64,000 bases of DNA from Rhodospirillales bacterium (GCA_016699855.1 CP064988.1:3748501-3812500), one strand, 5' to 3'. Positions 1 to 11,112 are shown, counted from the first letter of the stretch. Translations and numbers: made by a program. Notes: a model not told the origin generated them from the letters alone.

Positions 1-119
1 GCTCCGGCGCGCGGGGACGCCGCGCCGGGAACAGCCAGCCGGTCCGCCACCGCCGCCACCACGAGCGCGTCGCGGTGGAGGATGTGGCCGGATCGGGCGG
101 ATCTCCGTCCGGCGGGCGT
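1..119 (-). other. Stretch downstream of chvI; possible 5' end of a chvG-type kinase
   Basis: In most alphaproteobacteria chvI is followed on the same strand by the sensor kinase gene chvG. Here the minus strand after the chvI stop is open in one frame that reads as an acidic, then Trp/Arg-rich stretch (RSWWRRWRTGWLFPARR), which would suit the cytoplasmic N-terminus of a membrane kinase. I see no convincing start codon with a ribosome binding site in that frame, and the rest lies outside the window. The assignment rests on gene order known from relatives, not on a visible domain. Confidence 0.2.
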
Positions 120-821
120 CTACTGCCCGTCCCGGTACCGGTATCCGATGCCATAGAGGGTTTCGATGTGCTCGAACGTGTCGTCGGTGTCGCGGAACTT
201 CTTGCGCAGCCGCTTGATGTGGCTGTCGATCGTGCGGTCGTCGACGTAGATCGTCTCGCCGTAGGCGGCGTCCATCAGCTGGTCGCGGTTCTTGACGTGG
301 CCCGGCCGCTCGGCCAGCGATTTCAGCAGCAGGAACTCGGTCACCGTCAGGTTGACCTGCTTGCCCTTCCACACGCAGAGGTGGCGCGACGGATCCATCG
401 TCAGGTCGCCGCGCACGATGCGCTCGCCGGCCTCCTTGGCCTCGCCCGGCGCGGCCTTGTCGGTCCGGCGCACGATGGCGCGGATGCGCTCCAGCAGCAG
501 GCGCTGGGAGAACGGCTTCTTGATGTAGTCGTCGGCGCCCATGCGCAGGCCGAGCACCTCGTCGATCTCCTCGTCCTTCGACGTCAGGAAGATCACCGGC
601 AGGGCCTGGGTCTTGCGCAGGCGGTTGAGCAGCTCCATGCCGTCCATGCGCGGCATCTTGATGTCGAAGATCGCGAGGTCGGGCGGGTTGGCGTTGAGGC
701 CCTCGAGGGCGGCCGCGCCGTCGTTGTAGGTCTTGACCGTGAAGCCCTCGGCTTCGAGCAGCATCGACACCGAGGTGAGGATATTGCGGTCGTCGTCGAC
801 CAGGGCGATCGTCTTCTTCAC
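120..821 (-). CDS. chvI: ChvI-type two-component response regulator (OmpR family)
   Basis: DNA-binding response regulator, 233 aa. Residues 1-120 form a receiver domain: acidic pair Asp9/Asp10, phospho-acceptor Asp53 (IFDIKMP), Thr80 and Lys102 (IKKPF). Residues about 135-230 form a winged-helix OmpR/PhoB effector domain ending in DRTIDSHIKRLRKKF and GIGYRY. This sequence type and the adjacent pckA match ChvI/ExoR-ExoS-ChvI regulators, which respond to acid or host cues and control envelope and central carbon genes. I chose the GTG at 821 because GGGAG lies about 7 nt upstream and the protein then begins KKTIALVDDD, as in the family. An ATG at 944 would add an unlike N-terminal tail of 41 residues. 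The partner kinase would lie off the left edge. Confidence 0.9.
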   Translation of the reverse strand: MKKTIALVDDDRNILTSVSMLLEAEGFTVKTYNDGAAALEGLNANPPDLAIFDIKMPRMDGMELLNRLRKTQALPVIFLTSKDEEIDEVLGLRMGADDYIKKPFSQRLLLERIRAIVRRTDKAAPGEAKEAGERIVRGDLTMDPSRHLCVWKGKQVNLTVTEFLLLKSLAERPGHVKNRDQLMDAAYGETIYVDDRTIDSHIKRLRKKFRDTDDTFEHIETLYGIGYRYRDGQ

Positions 822-942
822 CGGAAATCTCCCGTGCGCCGGCGGAACCGGCCAATGCGCGTCCTTTGAGCATACCATGCGCGGCCGGGGAAGGGGCGCC
901 GGCCGCCTTGAACTACGCCCGCCGGCCGGGCAGGTTGCCGTC

Positions 943-1689
943 ATGACGGAAACCGCTCACGCCACCGCGTTGCGCCAGGCGCGGACCCTGATGCGCTCGC
1001 GCGACCGCGCGACGCTGGCCACCGCGCTGCCCGGCGACGCGGCGGGCTGGCCCTACGCGTCGCTGGTGCTCGTGGCGGTCGACCACGATCTGGCGCCGAT
1101 CCTGCTGATCAGCCGCCTGGCCGAGCACACCAGGGCCATCCTGGCGGACGGGCGCGTGTCGCTGCTGTTCGACGGCACCGCCGGGCTGGACCAGCCGCTG
1201 ACCGGCCCGCGGTTGACGGTGCTGGGAACGGCCGTCCAGGACGACTCGCCGCGGCCTAGGGCGCGTTTCCTGGCGCGCCATCCCGACGCCGCGCTCTACG
1301 CGGGTTTCGGCGATTTCGCGATCTACCGCGTGGCGGTGGCGCGGGCCCATCTGGTCAACGGCTTCGGCCGGATCGACTGGATCGACGGCGCCGCGCTCCT
1401 GCCCGACACCGCCGGTGTCGCGGCGTTGATCGAGCGCGAAGCGGACATCGTCGGCCATATGTACGAGGACCACGCCGACGCGGTCGATCTCTACGCCAAC
1501 CGTCTGCTGGGGCGTCCGGGCGCGGGGTGGCGCCTGACCGGAATCGACGCCGACGGCTGCGACCTGCGCCGCGCCGGCGAGGTCGCCCGGCTCGACTTTC
1601 CCGAGCCGGTCCACGACGCCGAGGCGGCGCGCCGGGCGCTGGTCGCGCTCGTGAAAAAGGCGCGCGAGGCGAGGTCCGCCGCCGCTTAG
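943..1689 (+). CDS. HugZ-like FMN-binding / pyridoxamine-phosphate-oxidase-fold protein
   Basis: 248-aa protein with an N-terminal split-barrel FMN-binding fold (about residues 10-150; the PYASLVLVAVD and RVSLLFDGTAG strands are typical) and a C-terminal DUF2470-type domain (about 165-245, with HMYEDHADAVDLYA). This two-domain layout is that of HugZ/HutZ haem-utilisation proteins and their many relatives of unknown substrate. Haem binding cannot be shown from sequence, and no haem transport genes are nearby. The ATG at 943 precedes TETAHATALRQARTLM, the usual family start. The gene is divergent from chvI with about 120 bp between starts. Confidence 0.75.
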   Translation: MTETAHATALRQARTLMRSRDRATLATALPGDAAGWPYASLVLVAVDHDLAPILLISRLAEHTRAILADGRVSLLFDGTAGLDQPLTGPRLTVLGTAVQDDSPRPRARFLARHPDAALYAGFGDFAIYRVAVARAHLVNGFGRIDWIDGAALLPDTAGVAALIEREADIVGHMYEDHADAVDLYANRLLGRPGAGWRLTGIDADGCDLRRAGEVARLDFPEPVHDAEAARRALVALVKKAREARSAAA

Positions 1690-1934
1690 CGTCGCGTCGA
1701 CGCCTAAATCCTCTGGGCGCATACCGGGCCGCCGCGCTGCCTGTGGATGCCCGGCCGGCCGTTCGCTGGGCGGAATCGCCATCCCTAGAATTGCCGCGTT
1801 CGCGGCCGAAAAGCCCCCAGCCGGCGGTTGCCGGCTACCGGGGCCGCCACTATGTTGCGGCCGCTTTACGTCTGGGGATGGGAACGTCGCGCCCCGCGCC
1901 GACGGTCGACCTGTAATATCAGGAGTACTGGATC

Positions 1935-3572
<1,638 letters not shown>

Positions 3573-3596
3573 CCGGCGATCGACACACCGCGCGAA

Positions 3597-3626
3597 GGGC
3601 CCGCGTCGCCGACGCGGGCCCTTTTT
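3597..3626 (+). terminator. Rho-independent terminator after pckA
   Basis: Perfect 11-bp stem GGGCCCGCGTC / GACGCGGGCCC with a 3-nt loop, followed by five T on the plus strand. On the minus strand only two T follow the hairpin, so it serves pckA rather than the convergent transporter gene. Confidence 0.92.
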
Positions 3627-3641
3627 CGCGCCGGCGCCGGT

Positions 3642-4811
3642 TCAGCGCGACGGGCGCGGCAGGCGCGAGGCGACGAGGATTCCCAGAAGGTTGCCGGCGC
3701 CGGCCACGATGATCGCGGCGCGGTAGCCGCCGGTGAGGTCGAACAGGTAGCCGGCCAGCACCGGCAAGGTGACCGCCGCCAGGCACCATCCGGCGTAGAG
3801 GTTGCCGGCGACGCGCCCGTAGGCCTCCTTGGGCCAGTAGACGGTGATGGCGCCGGCGGTCGATCCGGAGATGAAGCCGTAGCCCATGCCGATCATCGCC
3901 AGCGCGGGGATCGACAGGATCGAGCCTGGCCACAGCGTCAGGATCACGGTGCCGCTCAACGCGAAGGCCTGGGCGCCGGCCATCACGTAGGGCGGCGGGA
4001 AGCGGTCGATCAGCCATCCGCCGGTCAGGCGCGCCGCGGCGATCGCGCCGGTGATCGCGGTCGTGCCGACCAGCGCCACCGTCGCCGCGCCGCCATACGC
4101 GCGGATGATTCCGGCGGCCTGGCTCATGACGGTGAGGCCAGCCGCCGCCGCCAGCAGGAAGACCAGCCACATGTGCCAGAACACGAAGCGCTGCAGCGCG
4201 CTGTCGCGGGTCGTCGCGACACCGGCCGCCGGCCGCCGAGGCGCGACGCCGACGCGCGCGATCAGCGCGGCGGTGGCGAGGCCGGTCACCGCCATCGTCG
4301 CGGCCAGGCCACCCAGCGTCGCGCGCAGGCCGAAGCGTTCCAGCGCCCAGCCGAACACCGGCGCCGCGATCATCGCGCCGATAGGGTACAGGCTGACGAT
4401 GTAGCCGTTGACGAGTCCGGGGCGCCGCCACTGCAGCAGGTTCACGACCTGCTGCACGAGGATGTAGGACACGCCGCCGCCGAGGCCGAACATCAGGCCG
4501 TAGCCCAGCGCCAGCTCGACGAACCCCCGCGCGACGGCCGCCAACGCGATGCCGCCGGCAGCCGCGGCCGCGCAGGCGGCGACCAGCGCCGGCACCGGCG
4601 CGCGGCCGAAAAGGCGCGGCGCGCCCATCATGCCGGCGGTGAAGGCGATGGTGGCCAGCGCGAAGACGATCGACAGCTCGGCGCGCGTCAGCCCCAGCTC
4701 GCGCTCCATCGGCGCGAGGAACACGCTGTAGGCGTAAAGCGACCCCAGCGGCAGGTTGAGCATCGTCGCGGCGGCGAGCGCCGACCGGGGACGTCGCGGA
4801 GCTTCGGGCAT
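3642..4811 (-). CDS. MFS transporter, OFA (oxalate/formate antiporter-like) family
   Basis: Inner-membrane carrier of about 390 aa with 12 predicted hydrophobic segments. The first segment, LPLGSLYAYSVFLAPME, and the following ELGLTRAELSIVFALATIAF are typical of OFA-type major facilitator proteins, which move small carboxylates. GGVSYI and GSTAGAITVYWPKE lie near the expected inter-domain and helix-8 positions. The substrate cannot be told. The ATG at 4811 gives a short basic N-terminus. An ATG at 4853 would add 14 residues, and neither start has a clear ribosome binding site. The gene converges on pckA across the shared terminator region. Confidence 0.8.
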   Translation of the reverse strand: MPEAPRRPRSALAAATMLNLPLGSLYAYSVFLAPMERELGLTRAELSIVFALATIAFTAGMMGAPRLFGRAPVPALVAACAAAAAGGIALAAVARGFVELALGYGLMFGLGGGVSYILVQQVVNLLQWRRPGLVNGYIVSLYPIGAMIAAPVFGWALERFGLRATLGGLAATMAVTGLATAALIARVGVAPRRPAAGVATTRDSALQRFVFWHMWLVFLLAAAAGLTVMSQAAGIIRAYGGAATVALVGTTAITGAIAAARLTGGWLIDRFPPPYVMAGAQAFALSGTVILTLWPGSILSIPALAMIGMGYGFISGSTAGAITVYWPKEAYGRVAGNLYAGWCLAAVTLPVLAGYLFDLTGGYRAAIIVAGAGNLLGILVASRLPRPSR

Positions 4812-5030
4812 GCGTCGGGGTGGCCGCCGGGAGAGGGACGCGCACCCTAACATGCCGCCGGCGCGGCGCTCCCGGCCGTCGTGCGGGTCAGCGTTGCGCG
4901 CGGTCGGCGCCAGTGGCGCTCGGCGGCGTTGCGACCGGTACGGGCGCGTGCGAAACGGGGGCGACGCGCCGTGCAGGCGCCAAAGCTCGACCGGCGGCCG
5001 CGCCGCGCGGGACGAACCGGAGGAAACGCC

Positions 5031-6268
5031 ATGACCGCTGCGACGTTCGACTACGGCCCGGTGTTGCGCAAGGATCTGCCGCCGGCGCGGCGCGTTGGAA
5101 CGGGTTTCCGAAGTTCAATTTCATCGGCGGCCACAACGATCCCAAGAGCACGCCGGTCGACGGCCTGCTCGAGGCGGCGACGACGGTGCTCAGGCGCGAG
5201 GGCGTGAACCTCGCGACCTACGGGCTGGCCAGCGGCCCGCAGGGATACCGCGGCCTGCGCGAGTTCCTCGCCGCCAAGATGAAGCGCCACGCCGGCATCG
5301 TGTGCGACGCGGACGAGATCCTCGTCACCTCCGGCTCGATGCAGGGCATCGACCTCGTGTGCCAGGCCTTCGTCGCGCCGGGCGATTCGATCATCGTCGA
5401 GCAGGCGACCTACGGCGGCGCGCTGACGCGCATGCGCCGCGGCGGCGGCAAGCCGGTCGGCATCCCCCTCGACGACGGCGGGATGCGTATGGACCTGCTC
5501 GCCAACGCGCTGGAGGAGATGAAGCGCAAGGGCGCGCCGCCGAAGTTCATCTACACCATCCCGACGATCCAGAATCCGACGTCGTCGGTGATGTCCGCCG
5601 ACCGCCGGCGCGAGATGGTGCGACTGTCGGAGGCCTACGGCGTGCCGATCGTCGAGGACGAGTGCTACTCCGACCTGATCTTCGAGGGCGACCGGCCCGA
5701 CGCGATCTACGCGATGAGCGGCACCGGCGGCGTCATCCATATCGGCTCGTTCTCGAAGTCGATCGCGCCGGCGCTGCGCGTCGGCTACGTCGTCGCCAAG
5801 TGGGAGATCCTCAGCCGTCTGCTGGCCTGCAAACAGGACGCCGGCTCCGGCGCGCTCGAGCAGATGGTGCTGGCGGAGTACTGCAAGACGCATTTCTTCG
5901 ACCACGTCGACAGGCTCAACGCGGCGCTGCGCGTGAAGCGCGACGCGCTGGTGGAGGCGCTGGGCGAGCATTTCGGCACCTCGGCCGAGTTCGAGCCGCC
6001 GCGTGGCGGCATCTACCTCTGGATCAAGCTGCCGAAGGAGGTCGACACCACGCGTCTGACGCAGGTCGCGGCGCAGGCCGGGGTCGCCATCAATCCCGGG
6101 GTCGAGTGGTCGACCGACGCCGACTACGGCCGGGTGCGGCTGCGCATCTGCTTCGCCCATCCCACGGTCGAGACGATCCGCGAGGGCGTGGCCAAGCTGG
6201 CGGAGATCTGCGGCCGCGAGTTCGGCGTGCCGACGCGCATCGCCAACGTCGACCGCGCCGCCGGCTGA
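5031..6268 (+). pseudogene. PLP-dependent aminotransferase (class I/II, 2-aminoadipate-type), frameshifted near codon 19
   Basis: Fold-type I aminotransferase of the family that includes 2-aminoadipate and MocR-like catalytic domains. The Schiff-base lysine is in SFSKSIAPALRVGY (about Lys243 of the repaired protein), with TYGLASGPQGYRGLREFL and NPTSSVMSADRRREM also typical. The true start is ATG 5031, with GGAGGA seven bases upstream, reading MTAATFDYGPVLRKDLPPA. The frame then breaks between about 5085 and 5092, where GCG-CGG replaces an expected GCG-GCG, a single missing G. The remaining 390 codons are intact. It is either an assembly error or a very recent pseudogene. A downstream EamA carrier 33 bp away may export the product or substrate. 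Confidence 0.85.
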
Positions 6269-6301
6269 TCCGGGCGGCGTCCGGCGGATCGGCCGCGGCC
6301 G

Positions 6302-7270
6302 GTGCCGCGCATCTACGTCGTCGCCATCGGCTCGGCCGGGCTCTGGGCGGTCTACGCCGTCATGACGCGCCATGTCGTCGCCGGCGCGGGGCTCGATCCG
6401 TGGGCCTACGCGCTGGTGCAGCTGCTGGCCGGCGGCGTCGTGATCCTGTGGTTCGGGCGCTCGGCGCCGGGCGGCTGGGCCAGCCTGTTCGCGCCGTGGA
6501 TGCTGGGTTACGGCGTGCTTCGCGTCGCGGTGGCGGGATCGACCGCCGCCGGCATGGCCTATCTTCTGGCGGCGCAAAGCTCGCTGCTCGGCACCACGGC
6601 GGTGACGATCGGCGCGGCGATGGCGCTGCTGCTGTTCCGGGCCGCGCCCTCTGTGGAGGAGCGCCGCTGGCTGCTGGTGCTGGTCGTGGCGCAGACCCTG
6701 CTGATCGGGTTCCTGATCGCCGAGGGCGCCGGCATGGGCGTGGTCTGGTGCATGACGTCCGAGCTATGCGCCGTCGCCAGCGCGCTGGCGGTCGAGCGCA
6801 ACCCGCGCAACCGCGCCGACAGCCCTGCCGCGCGCCACCGGTTCACGGCGGAGACGCTGATCGTCACCTCGGTGGTGCTGATCCTGGCGTGGAGCGCGGC
6901 GGGCGCCGTCGGCTGGACCAGCTCGCCATGGGCGCCACGCGGCCGGGCGTTCGGCGATCCCGAGCTGTGGGCCTGGGGAATCGCCGCCGGGCTGTTCTTC
7001 CGCGGTCCCGGCCAATGGCTCAGCTTGTACTCGGTGCGCCACATCGGCGCGCAGGGCTACCTGATCAGCCTGCTGTGCCTGCCGCTGCTCACCCTGGCGT
7101 TCGAGCTCGCGTGCGGCGCCGTCGGTCTGACGCCGAAACCGTCGCCGACGTGGATCGAATGGACGGTCGTCGCGCTGATCGCGGCCGCCGCGACCGGCAT
7201 GATGCGGGCGCGTCTGGCGGCGGCGCGCGCCGTCAGCGTCCGGGCCGGAAGCGCAGCAGCAGGTGGTTGA
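6302..7270 (+). CDS. EamA/DMT-superfamily membrane transporter
   Basis: Integral membrane protein, 322 aa, with about 10 hydrophobic helices, in two EamA-like halves. LWAVYAVMTRHVVAGAGLDP at the first helix/loop resembles the start of EamA repeats, and GSTAAGMAYLLAAQSSLLGT is the typical helix 3-4 region. Such proteins usually export amino acids or other small metabolites, but the substrate is unknown. The start is GTG 6302. It follows the aminotransferase by 33 bp on the same strand, so co-transcription is likely. Its last 38 bp overlap the convergent methyltransferase gene. Confidence 0.7.
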   Translation: MPRIYVVAIGSAGLWAVYAVMTRHVVAGAGLDPWAYALVQLLAGGVVILWFGRSAPGGWASLFAPWMLGYGVLRVAVAGSTAAGMAYLLAAQSSLLGTTAVTIGAAMALLLFRAAPSVEERRWLLVLVVAQTLLIGFLIAEGAGMGVVWCMTSELCAVASALAVERNPRNRADSPAARHRFTAETLIVTSVVLILAWSAAGAVGWTSSPWAPRGRAFGDPELWAWGIAAGLFFRGPGQWLSLYSVRHIGAQGYLISLLCLPLLTLAFELACGAVGLTPKPSPTWIEWTVVALIAAAATGMMRARLAAARAVSVRAGSAAAGG

Positions 7271-8516
7271 TGCCGTTGAGGATCGTGTAAAGCTGCTCGA
7301 ACTGTTGCTGGAACTCGTCCCACACCGGCAGGCCGCCTCTAGCGCCCATCGCCGTGTAGATCTCCGCGATCGTCTTGCGGCCGTCGATATGGGCGACGAT
7401 CGGGCCCGCCAGCGGCGGCGTCTGGGCGCGCCACGGGAATCCATCGAGGTTGGCGACCAGCGGCGTGCCGGGCCGCAGGCCCTGCGACAAGGTCTGCGCG
7501 TCCATCTCGCGCAGCACGGGGATGGCCGAGGTGTCCTCCGGCCGCGCCACCGTGTCGTAGCCGGCCTTGGTGGCGTAGAAGACATGCGTGCGGTGGTTAC
7601 CGGCGAGACGCTCGGCGAAGGCGGCGCGTTCCGGCATCGTCAGGGCGCCGAGCTGGCGGGCGATCACCGGATCGCTCATGTAGGTCGTGGGCTCGTAGCG
7701 CAGCGGTTCCATGAAGGCGACCAGCCGCAGGCCGGAGCGCTTCACCATCTCGAAGATCATCGGCACCGTGTAGGCGCGGTCGCGGCTGTGCAGCAGGAGG
7801 TCGTAGAGGGCCGCGTCGTTGCCGGAGAGATGGTCGTTGAGAAAGGTGTTGCGGCGGAAAAGGTTGGTCGGCGGCAGGAAGCGGATCAGGCGCTTCGCGG
7901 TGGCGACGCGCTCGGTCGGATCGGTGTCGTCCGGCGCCAGCGTCCGCAGCATCTCCTGCATCGGATAGACGCCGCTGCGGCCATATTCGCCGTAGAGCAT
8001 GACGCCGACGCCGCCTTCCGGGGCCAGCGCCGCCGACAGCGCGTCCAGCCCCGCCTGCGGATCGGCGAGATGGTGCAGCACGCCGGTGCAGTCGATGTAG
8101 TCGAACCCGCCCAGCCCCAGCGCCGGCAGCTCGAGCAGCGAGCCGGTGACGAAGCGCACGTTGCGCAGGCCGCGCGCCTCGACGCGGGCCTCGGCGACGG
8201 CGCGCGAGGCGGTCGAGATGTCGAGGTAGACGACCTCCGCCGGGCACTTCCAGTCCTGGAGCTGCTGGGCCAGCATCACGCACGAATCGCCGGTGCCGCC
8301 ACCGGCGATCAACGCGCGGAACGGCTGGCGCCAGTCGCGCCGTCCGGCGTAGAGATAGTGGTCGATCTCGAGCCGGTGGCTGGGCGTGCCGACGACCAGC
8401 CGGCGGGCCTCGTCGGCGGGGTCGCGCGGCGGGTAGGGGAGCGCCTCGTACTGCGCGCGCACCGCCGCGTCGGCCGGATCGACGGCGGACGGGACGGTGG
8501 GGCCGGGCTCGCTCAT
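7233..8516 (-). CDS. Class I SAM-dependent methyltransferase with C-terminal extension
   Basis: 427-aa protein. Residues about 50-190 form a Rossmann methyltransferase domain: LIAGGGTGD is the SAM-binding motif I, VVYLDIS the acidic loop, and DYIDCTGVLHHLADP motif IV. The start PYPPRDPADEARRL (YEALPYPPRDP) is shared with a group of methyltransferases found near peptide or secondary-metabolite genes, but no such genes are here. The C-terminal 200 residues lack a domain I recognise; the end, IDGRKTIAEIYTAMG, resembles a PqqD/winged-helix-like tail. ATG 8516 gives MSEPGPTVPS; the ribosome binding site is weak. The target of methylation is unknown. Confidence 0.7.
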   Translation of the reverse strand: MSEPGPTVPSAVDPADAAVRAQYEALPYPPRDPADEARRLVVGTPSHRLEIDHYLYAGRRDWRQPFRALIAGGGTGDSCVMLAQQLQDWKCPAEVVYLDISTASRAVAEARVEARGLRNVRFVTGSLLELPALGLGGFDYIDCTGVLHHLADPQAGLDALSAALAPEGGVGVMLYGEYGRSGVYPMQEMLRTLAPDDTDPTERVATAKRLIRFLPPTNLFRRNTFLNDHLSGNDAALYDLLLHSRDRAYTVPMIFEMVKRSGLRLVAFMEPLRYEPTTYMSDPVIARQLGALTMPERAAFAERLAGNHRTHVFYATKAGYDTVARPEDTSAIPVLREMDAQTLSQGLRPGTPLVANLDGFPWRAQTPPLAGPIVAHIDGRKTIAEIYTAMGARGGLPVWDEFQQQFEQLYTILNGINHLLLRFRPGR

Positions 8517-8624
8517 GGGGGCTTCAGTCTCGCGAATCGACACCGGACGACCGGTCGCGCACGCCATGGGCATGGTGCGCGCGAGCCGACCACTACCATA
8601 TCTTGTGCCCCAAAGTGACAGGCG

Positions 8625-9212
8625 ATGAAAGGCTATTTCGGTATCGGGGTCGACGGCGTGACCAAGGCGATGAACGTGGGCACGCTGATGCGCACGGCGC
8701 ACGCCTTCGGCGCCGGCTTCGTGTTCACGGTCAACGCCCAGTACCGGGTCCGGCCGGGCACAGGCACGGACACCTCCGACACGCCCAGTTCGGTGCCGAC
8801 CTGGCATTTCCCTGACGCGCAGGCGTTGCGTCTGCCGGCCGGCTGCCGGCTGGTCGGCGTCGAGATCACGGACGCCGCCGTCGATCTGCCGAGCTTCCGC
8901 CATCCCCGTATGGCCGCCTATGTGCTCGGCGGCGAGCGCGAAGGGCTGAGCCCGGCGGTGCAGGCGCTGTGCGACCATATTGTGCGGATCCCCACGCGGT
9001 TCTCCGTCAATCTCGGCGTCGCCGGCGCGATCGTCATGTACGACCGGCTGCTGACCCTGGGACGCTTCGCGGAGCGGCCGGTCGGCTCCACCGGACCGGT
9101 GGTGCCGCTGGAGATTCCGGCGTTTGGCGAACCGCTATGGAAGCGTAAGGCGGCGCGCCGTGCGGCCAAGGCCGCGCTCGCTGCCGCGGCGTCGGGCGGC
9201 GCGCGCGAATGA
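8625..9212 (+). CDS. TrmH/SpoU-family RNA 2'-O-methyltransferase
   Basis: 195-aa SPOUT methyltransferase expected to form a trefoil-knot SAM site. Motif 1 is NVGTLMRTAHAFG (residues about 17-29), motif 2 VLGGEREGLS, and motif 3 IPTRFSVNLGVAGAIVMYD. These are the three SpoU signatures, with a slightly divergent motif 3. It lacks the N-terminal substrate-recognition extension of TrmH/RlmB. The substrate may be tRNA or rRNA and cannot be told. Its TGA overlaps an ATG at 9209, close to the next gene's start, so the two are probably one transcript. Confidence 0.85.
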   Translation: MKGYFGIGVDGVTKAMNVGTLMRTAHAFGAGFVFTVNAQYRVRPGTGTDTSDTPSSVPTWHFPDAQALRLPAGCRLVGVEITDAAVDLPSFRHPRMAAYVLGGEREGLSPAVQALCDHIVRIPTRFSVNLGVAGAIVMYDRLLTLGRFAERPVGSTGPVVPLEIPAFGEPLWKRKAARRAAKAALAAAASGGARE

Positions 9213-9271
9213 GCCGCGCACGGCGCCCCGCCGGCATTGGACGCGCCGCCGCCCGCCTGTATGATTCCGTG

Positions 9272-9883
9272 ATGCGAACGTGCAATCCACTCCTCAGCCG
9301 TCGCGTCCGGGCGACGGCGCGGCTGGCGTCCGGCGTGGCGCTGGCGCTGGTGTCGGCGTCCGCCGCCGCCCAGACGCCGCCCGCCGCGGGCGCGCCTCCC
9401 GTGACGCCGCCGCCGGCGGCCGCGGCCGGGGAGGAGCCGCGCAAGCTCTACGCGTACATGGACTGGCAGACGCTGGCGTCCGGCACGGGCCCGGGCGTCG
9501 TCTGCTACGTCACCCATCTGCCGACGGCGGTGCAGAGCGCCAACCGGCGCGACGGCCGCCCCATGATCGTCGTCGCGCATCGTCCGGCGAAAGGCGCGTT
9601 CGATGTCGTCACCTATTTCGCCGGCTACCGGCTGAAGGCCGCCAGCGATGTCGAGCTCGATTTCGGCGTGGTCAAGTACCGGCTGTTCGCCGACGACGAG
9701 CGTGACGCGGCGTGGGCAGGCGCCCCCGACCTCGACGCCCGCATCGTCGAGACGCTGAAGGCCGGCATGACCGTGGCCGCGCGCGGTGTCGACGAGCAGG
9801 GCGGCGAGATCGTGGACACGTTCTCGCTGCAGGGCTTCACCGCGGCCCATAACCGCGCCGGCCAGGAGTGCAAGGCCCGCTGA
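9272..9883 (+). CDS. IalB-family (invasion-associated locus B) secreted protein
   Basis: 203-aa exported protein. Residues 1-34 are a signal peptide (basic start, ASGVALALVSASAAAQ), then a Pro/Ala linker, then the IalB domain. Characteristic parts are VVCYVTHLP, VVAHRPAKGAFDVV and DTFSLQGFTAAHN near the C-terminus. Family members are periplasmic or outer-surface proteins first linked to host-cell invasion but widespread in free-living alphaproteobacteria, where the role is unknown. I chose ATG 9272 because it starts right at the signal peptide. An ATG at 9209 overlapping the previous stop is possible. The rlmN gene follows 50 bp downstream. Confidence 0.78.
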   Translation: MRTCNPLLSRRVRATARLASGVALALVSASAAAQTPPAAGAPPVTPPPAAAAGEEPRKLYAYMDWQTLASGTGPGVVCYVTHLPTAVQSANRRDGRPMIVVAHRPAKGAFDVVTYFAGYRLKAASDVELDFGVVKYRLFADDERDAAWAGAPDLDARIVETLKAGMTVAARGVDEQGGEIVDTFSLQGFTAAHNRAGQECKAR

Positions 9884-9933
9884 GGCGGCCGCCGTCGGTT
9901 GCGCCCGGCCTTCCGGGCGACTATCTGTCCGCC

Positions 9934-11112
9934 ATGTCCGGTCCGACCCCGCGCGCGCCCGTCCCGCATGTCGACGAGCCGCTCCAGATCCTCGAGCCCC
10001 TGCGACGCAACGACACGCGTCGCAACCTCGTCGGGCTGAGCCGCGACGAGCTCAAGGCACTGCTGGCCGAGAACGGGCTGGAGCCGTTCCGCGCCGCCCA
10101 GATCTGGCACTGGGTCTATTGGCACGGCGCGCGCGACTTCGCCGCCATGAGCACCATCGCGCGGCGGACGCGCGAGCGGCTGGAGGAGTTGTTCGTCATC
10201 GACCGCCCGTCGGTCGCCAGCGAGCAGCGCTCCAGCGACGGCACCCGCAAGTGGCTGCTGCGGCTGGCCGACGGCAACGAGGTCGAGACCGTCAACATCC
10301 CCGAGGAGGACCGCGGCTCGGTCTGCGTGTCGAGCCAGGTCGGCTGCACCCTGACCTGCACCTTCTGCCACACCGGCACGCAGCCGCTGGTGCGGAACCT
10401 CTCGGCCGGCGAGATCGTCGGCCAGTTCATGGTGGCGCGCGACAGCTACGCCGAGTGGCCGACGCCGACCGAGACCACGCGCATGCTCAGCAACATCGTG
10501 ATGATGGGCATGGGCGAGCCGCTGTACAATTTCGACAATGTCGCCAAGGCGCTGCGCATCGCCATGGACGACCAGGGCATCGCCCTGTCTCGCCGCCGTA
10601 TCACCCTGTCGACCTCGGGCATCGTGCCGGCGATGCCGCGCGTCGCCGAGGAGCTCGACGTCAATCTCGCGGTGTCGCTGCACGCCGTGACCGACGCGGT
10701 GCGCGACACGCTGGTGCCGGTCAATCGCAAATGGCCGATCGCCGAGCTGCTGGCGGCCTGCCGCGCGTTCCCGAGCGCGCGGAACAGCCGGCGCATCACC
10801 TTCGAGTACGTGATGCTCAAAGGCGTCAACGATTCCGACGCCGACGCGCGCGAGCTGGTGCGGCTGCTGACGCCGATCCACGCCAAGGTGAATTTGATCC
10901 CGTTCAACGGCTGGCCGGGCGCGCCCTACGAGTGCAGCTCGAACAACCGCATCCACCGCTTCGCCGAGATCGTCAACGCCGGCGGCATCAGCGCGCCGGT
11001 GCGCACGCCCAGGGGCCGCGACATCCTCGCCGCCTGCGGCCAGCTCAAGAGCGCCAGCGAGCGCGACCGCCGCGTCAAGGTCCGCGACGTCGAGGCGCGC
11101 GCGGGGATCTAG
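9934..11112 (+). CDS. rlmN: Dual-specificity 23S rRNA/tRNA adenine C2-methyltransferase RlmN
   Basis: Radical-SAM enzyme that methylates C2 of A2503 in 23S rRNA and A37 in some tRNAs, helping proofreading in the ribosome. 392 aa, the usual length. The 4Fe-4S ligands are Cys138, Cys142 and Cys145 (CTLTCTFC), followed by GTQPLVRNL. GMGEPLYNFDNV and RRITLSTSGIVP are RlmN hallmarks. I chose ATG 9934; a GTG at 9868 lies inside the previous gene. Because of the gene order it is probably co-transcribed with the IalB-family gene. Confidence 0.95.
   Translation: MSGPTPRAPVPHVDEPLQILEPLRRNDTRRNLVGLSRDELKALLAENGLEPFRAAQIWHWVYWHGARDFAAMSTIARRTRERLEELFVIDRPSVASEQRSSDGTRKWLLRLADGNEVETVNIPEEDRGSVCVSSQVGCTLTCTFCHTGTQPLVRNLSAGEIVGQFMVARDSYAEWPTPTETTRMLSNIVMMGMGEPLYNFDNVAKALRIAMDDQGIALSRRRITLSTSGIVPAMPRVAEELDVNLAVSLHAVTDAVRDTLVPVNRKWPIAELLAACRAFPSARNSRRITFEYVMLKGVNDSDADARELVRLLTPIHAKVNLIPFNGWPGAPYECSSNNRIHRFAEIVNAGGISAPVRTPRGRDILAACGQLKSASERDRRVKVRDVEARAGI

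Noticed and set aside
1914..1919. TAATAT as a -10 box for pckA
   Set aside because: It directly touches the ribosome binding site at 1921, so the transcript would have almost no leader; no -35 at the right distance.
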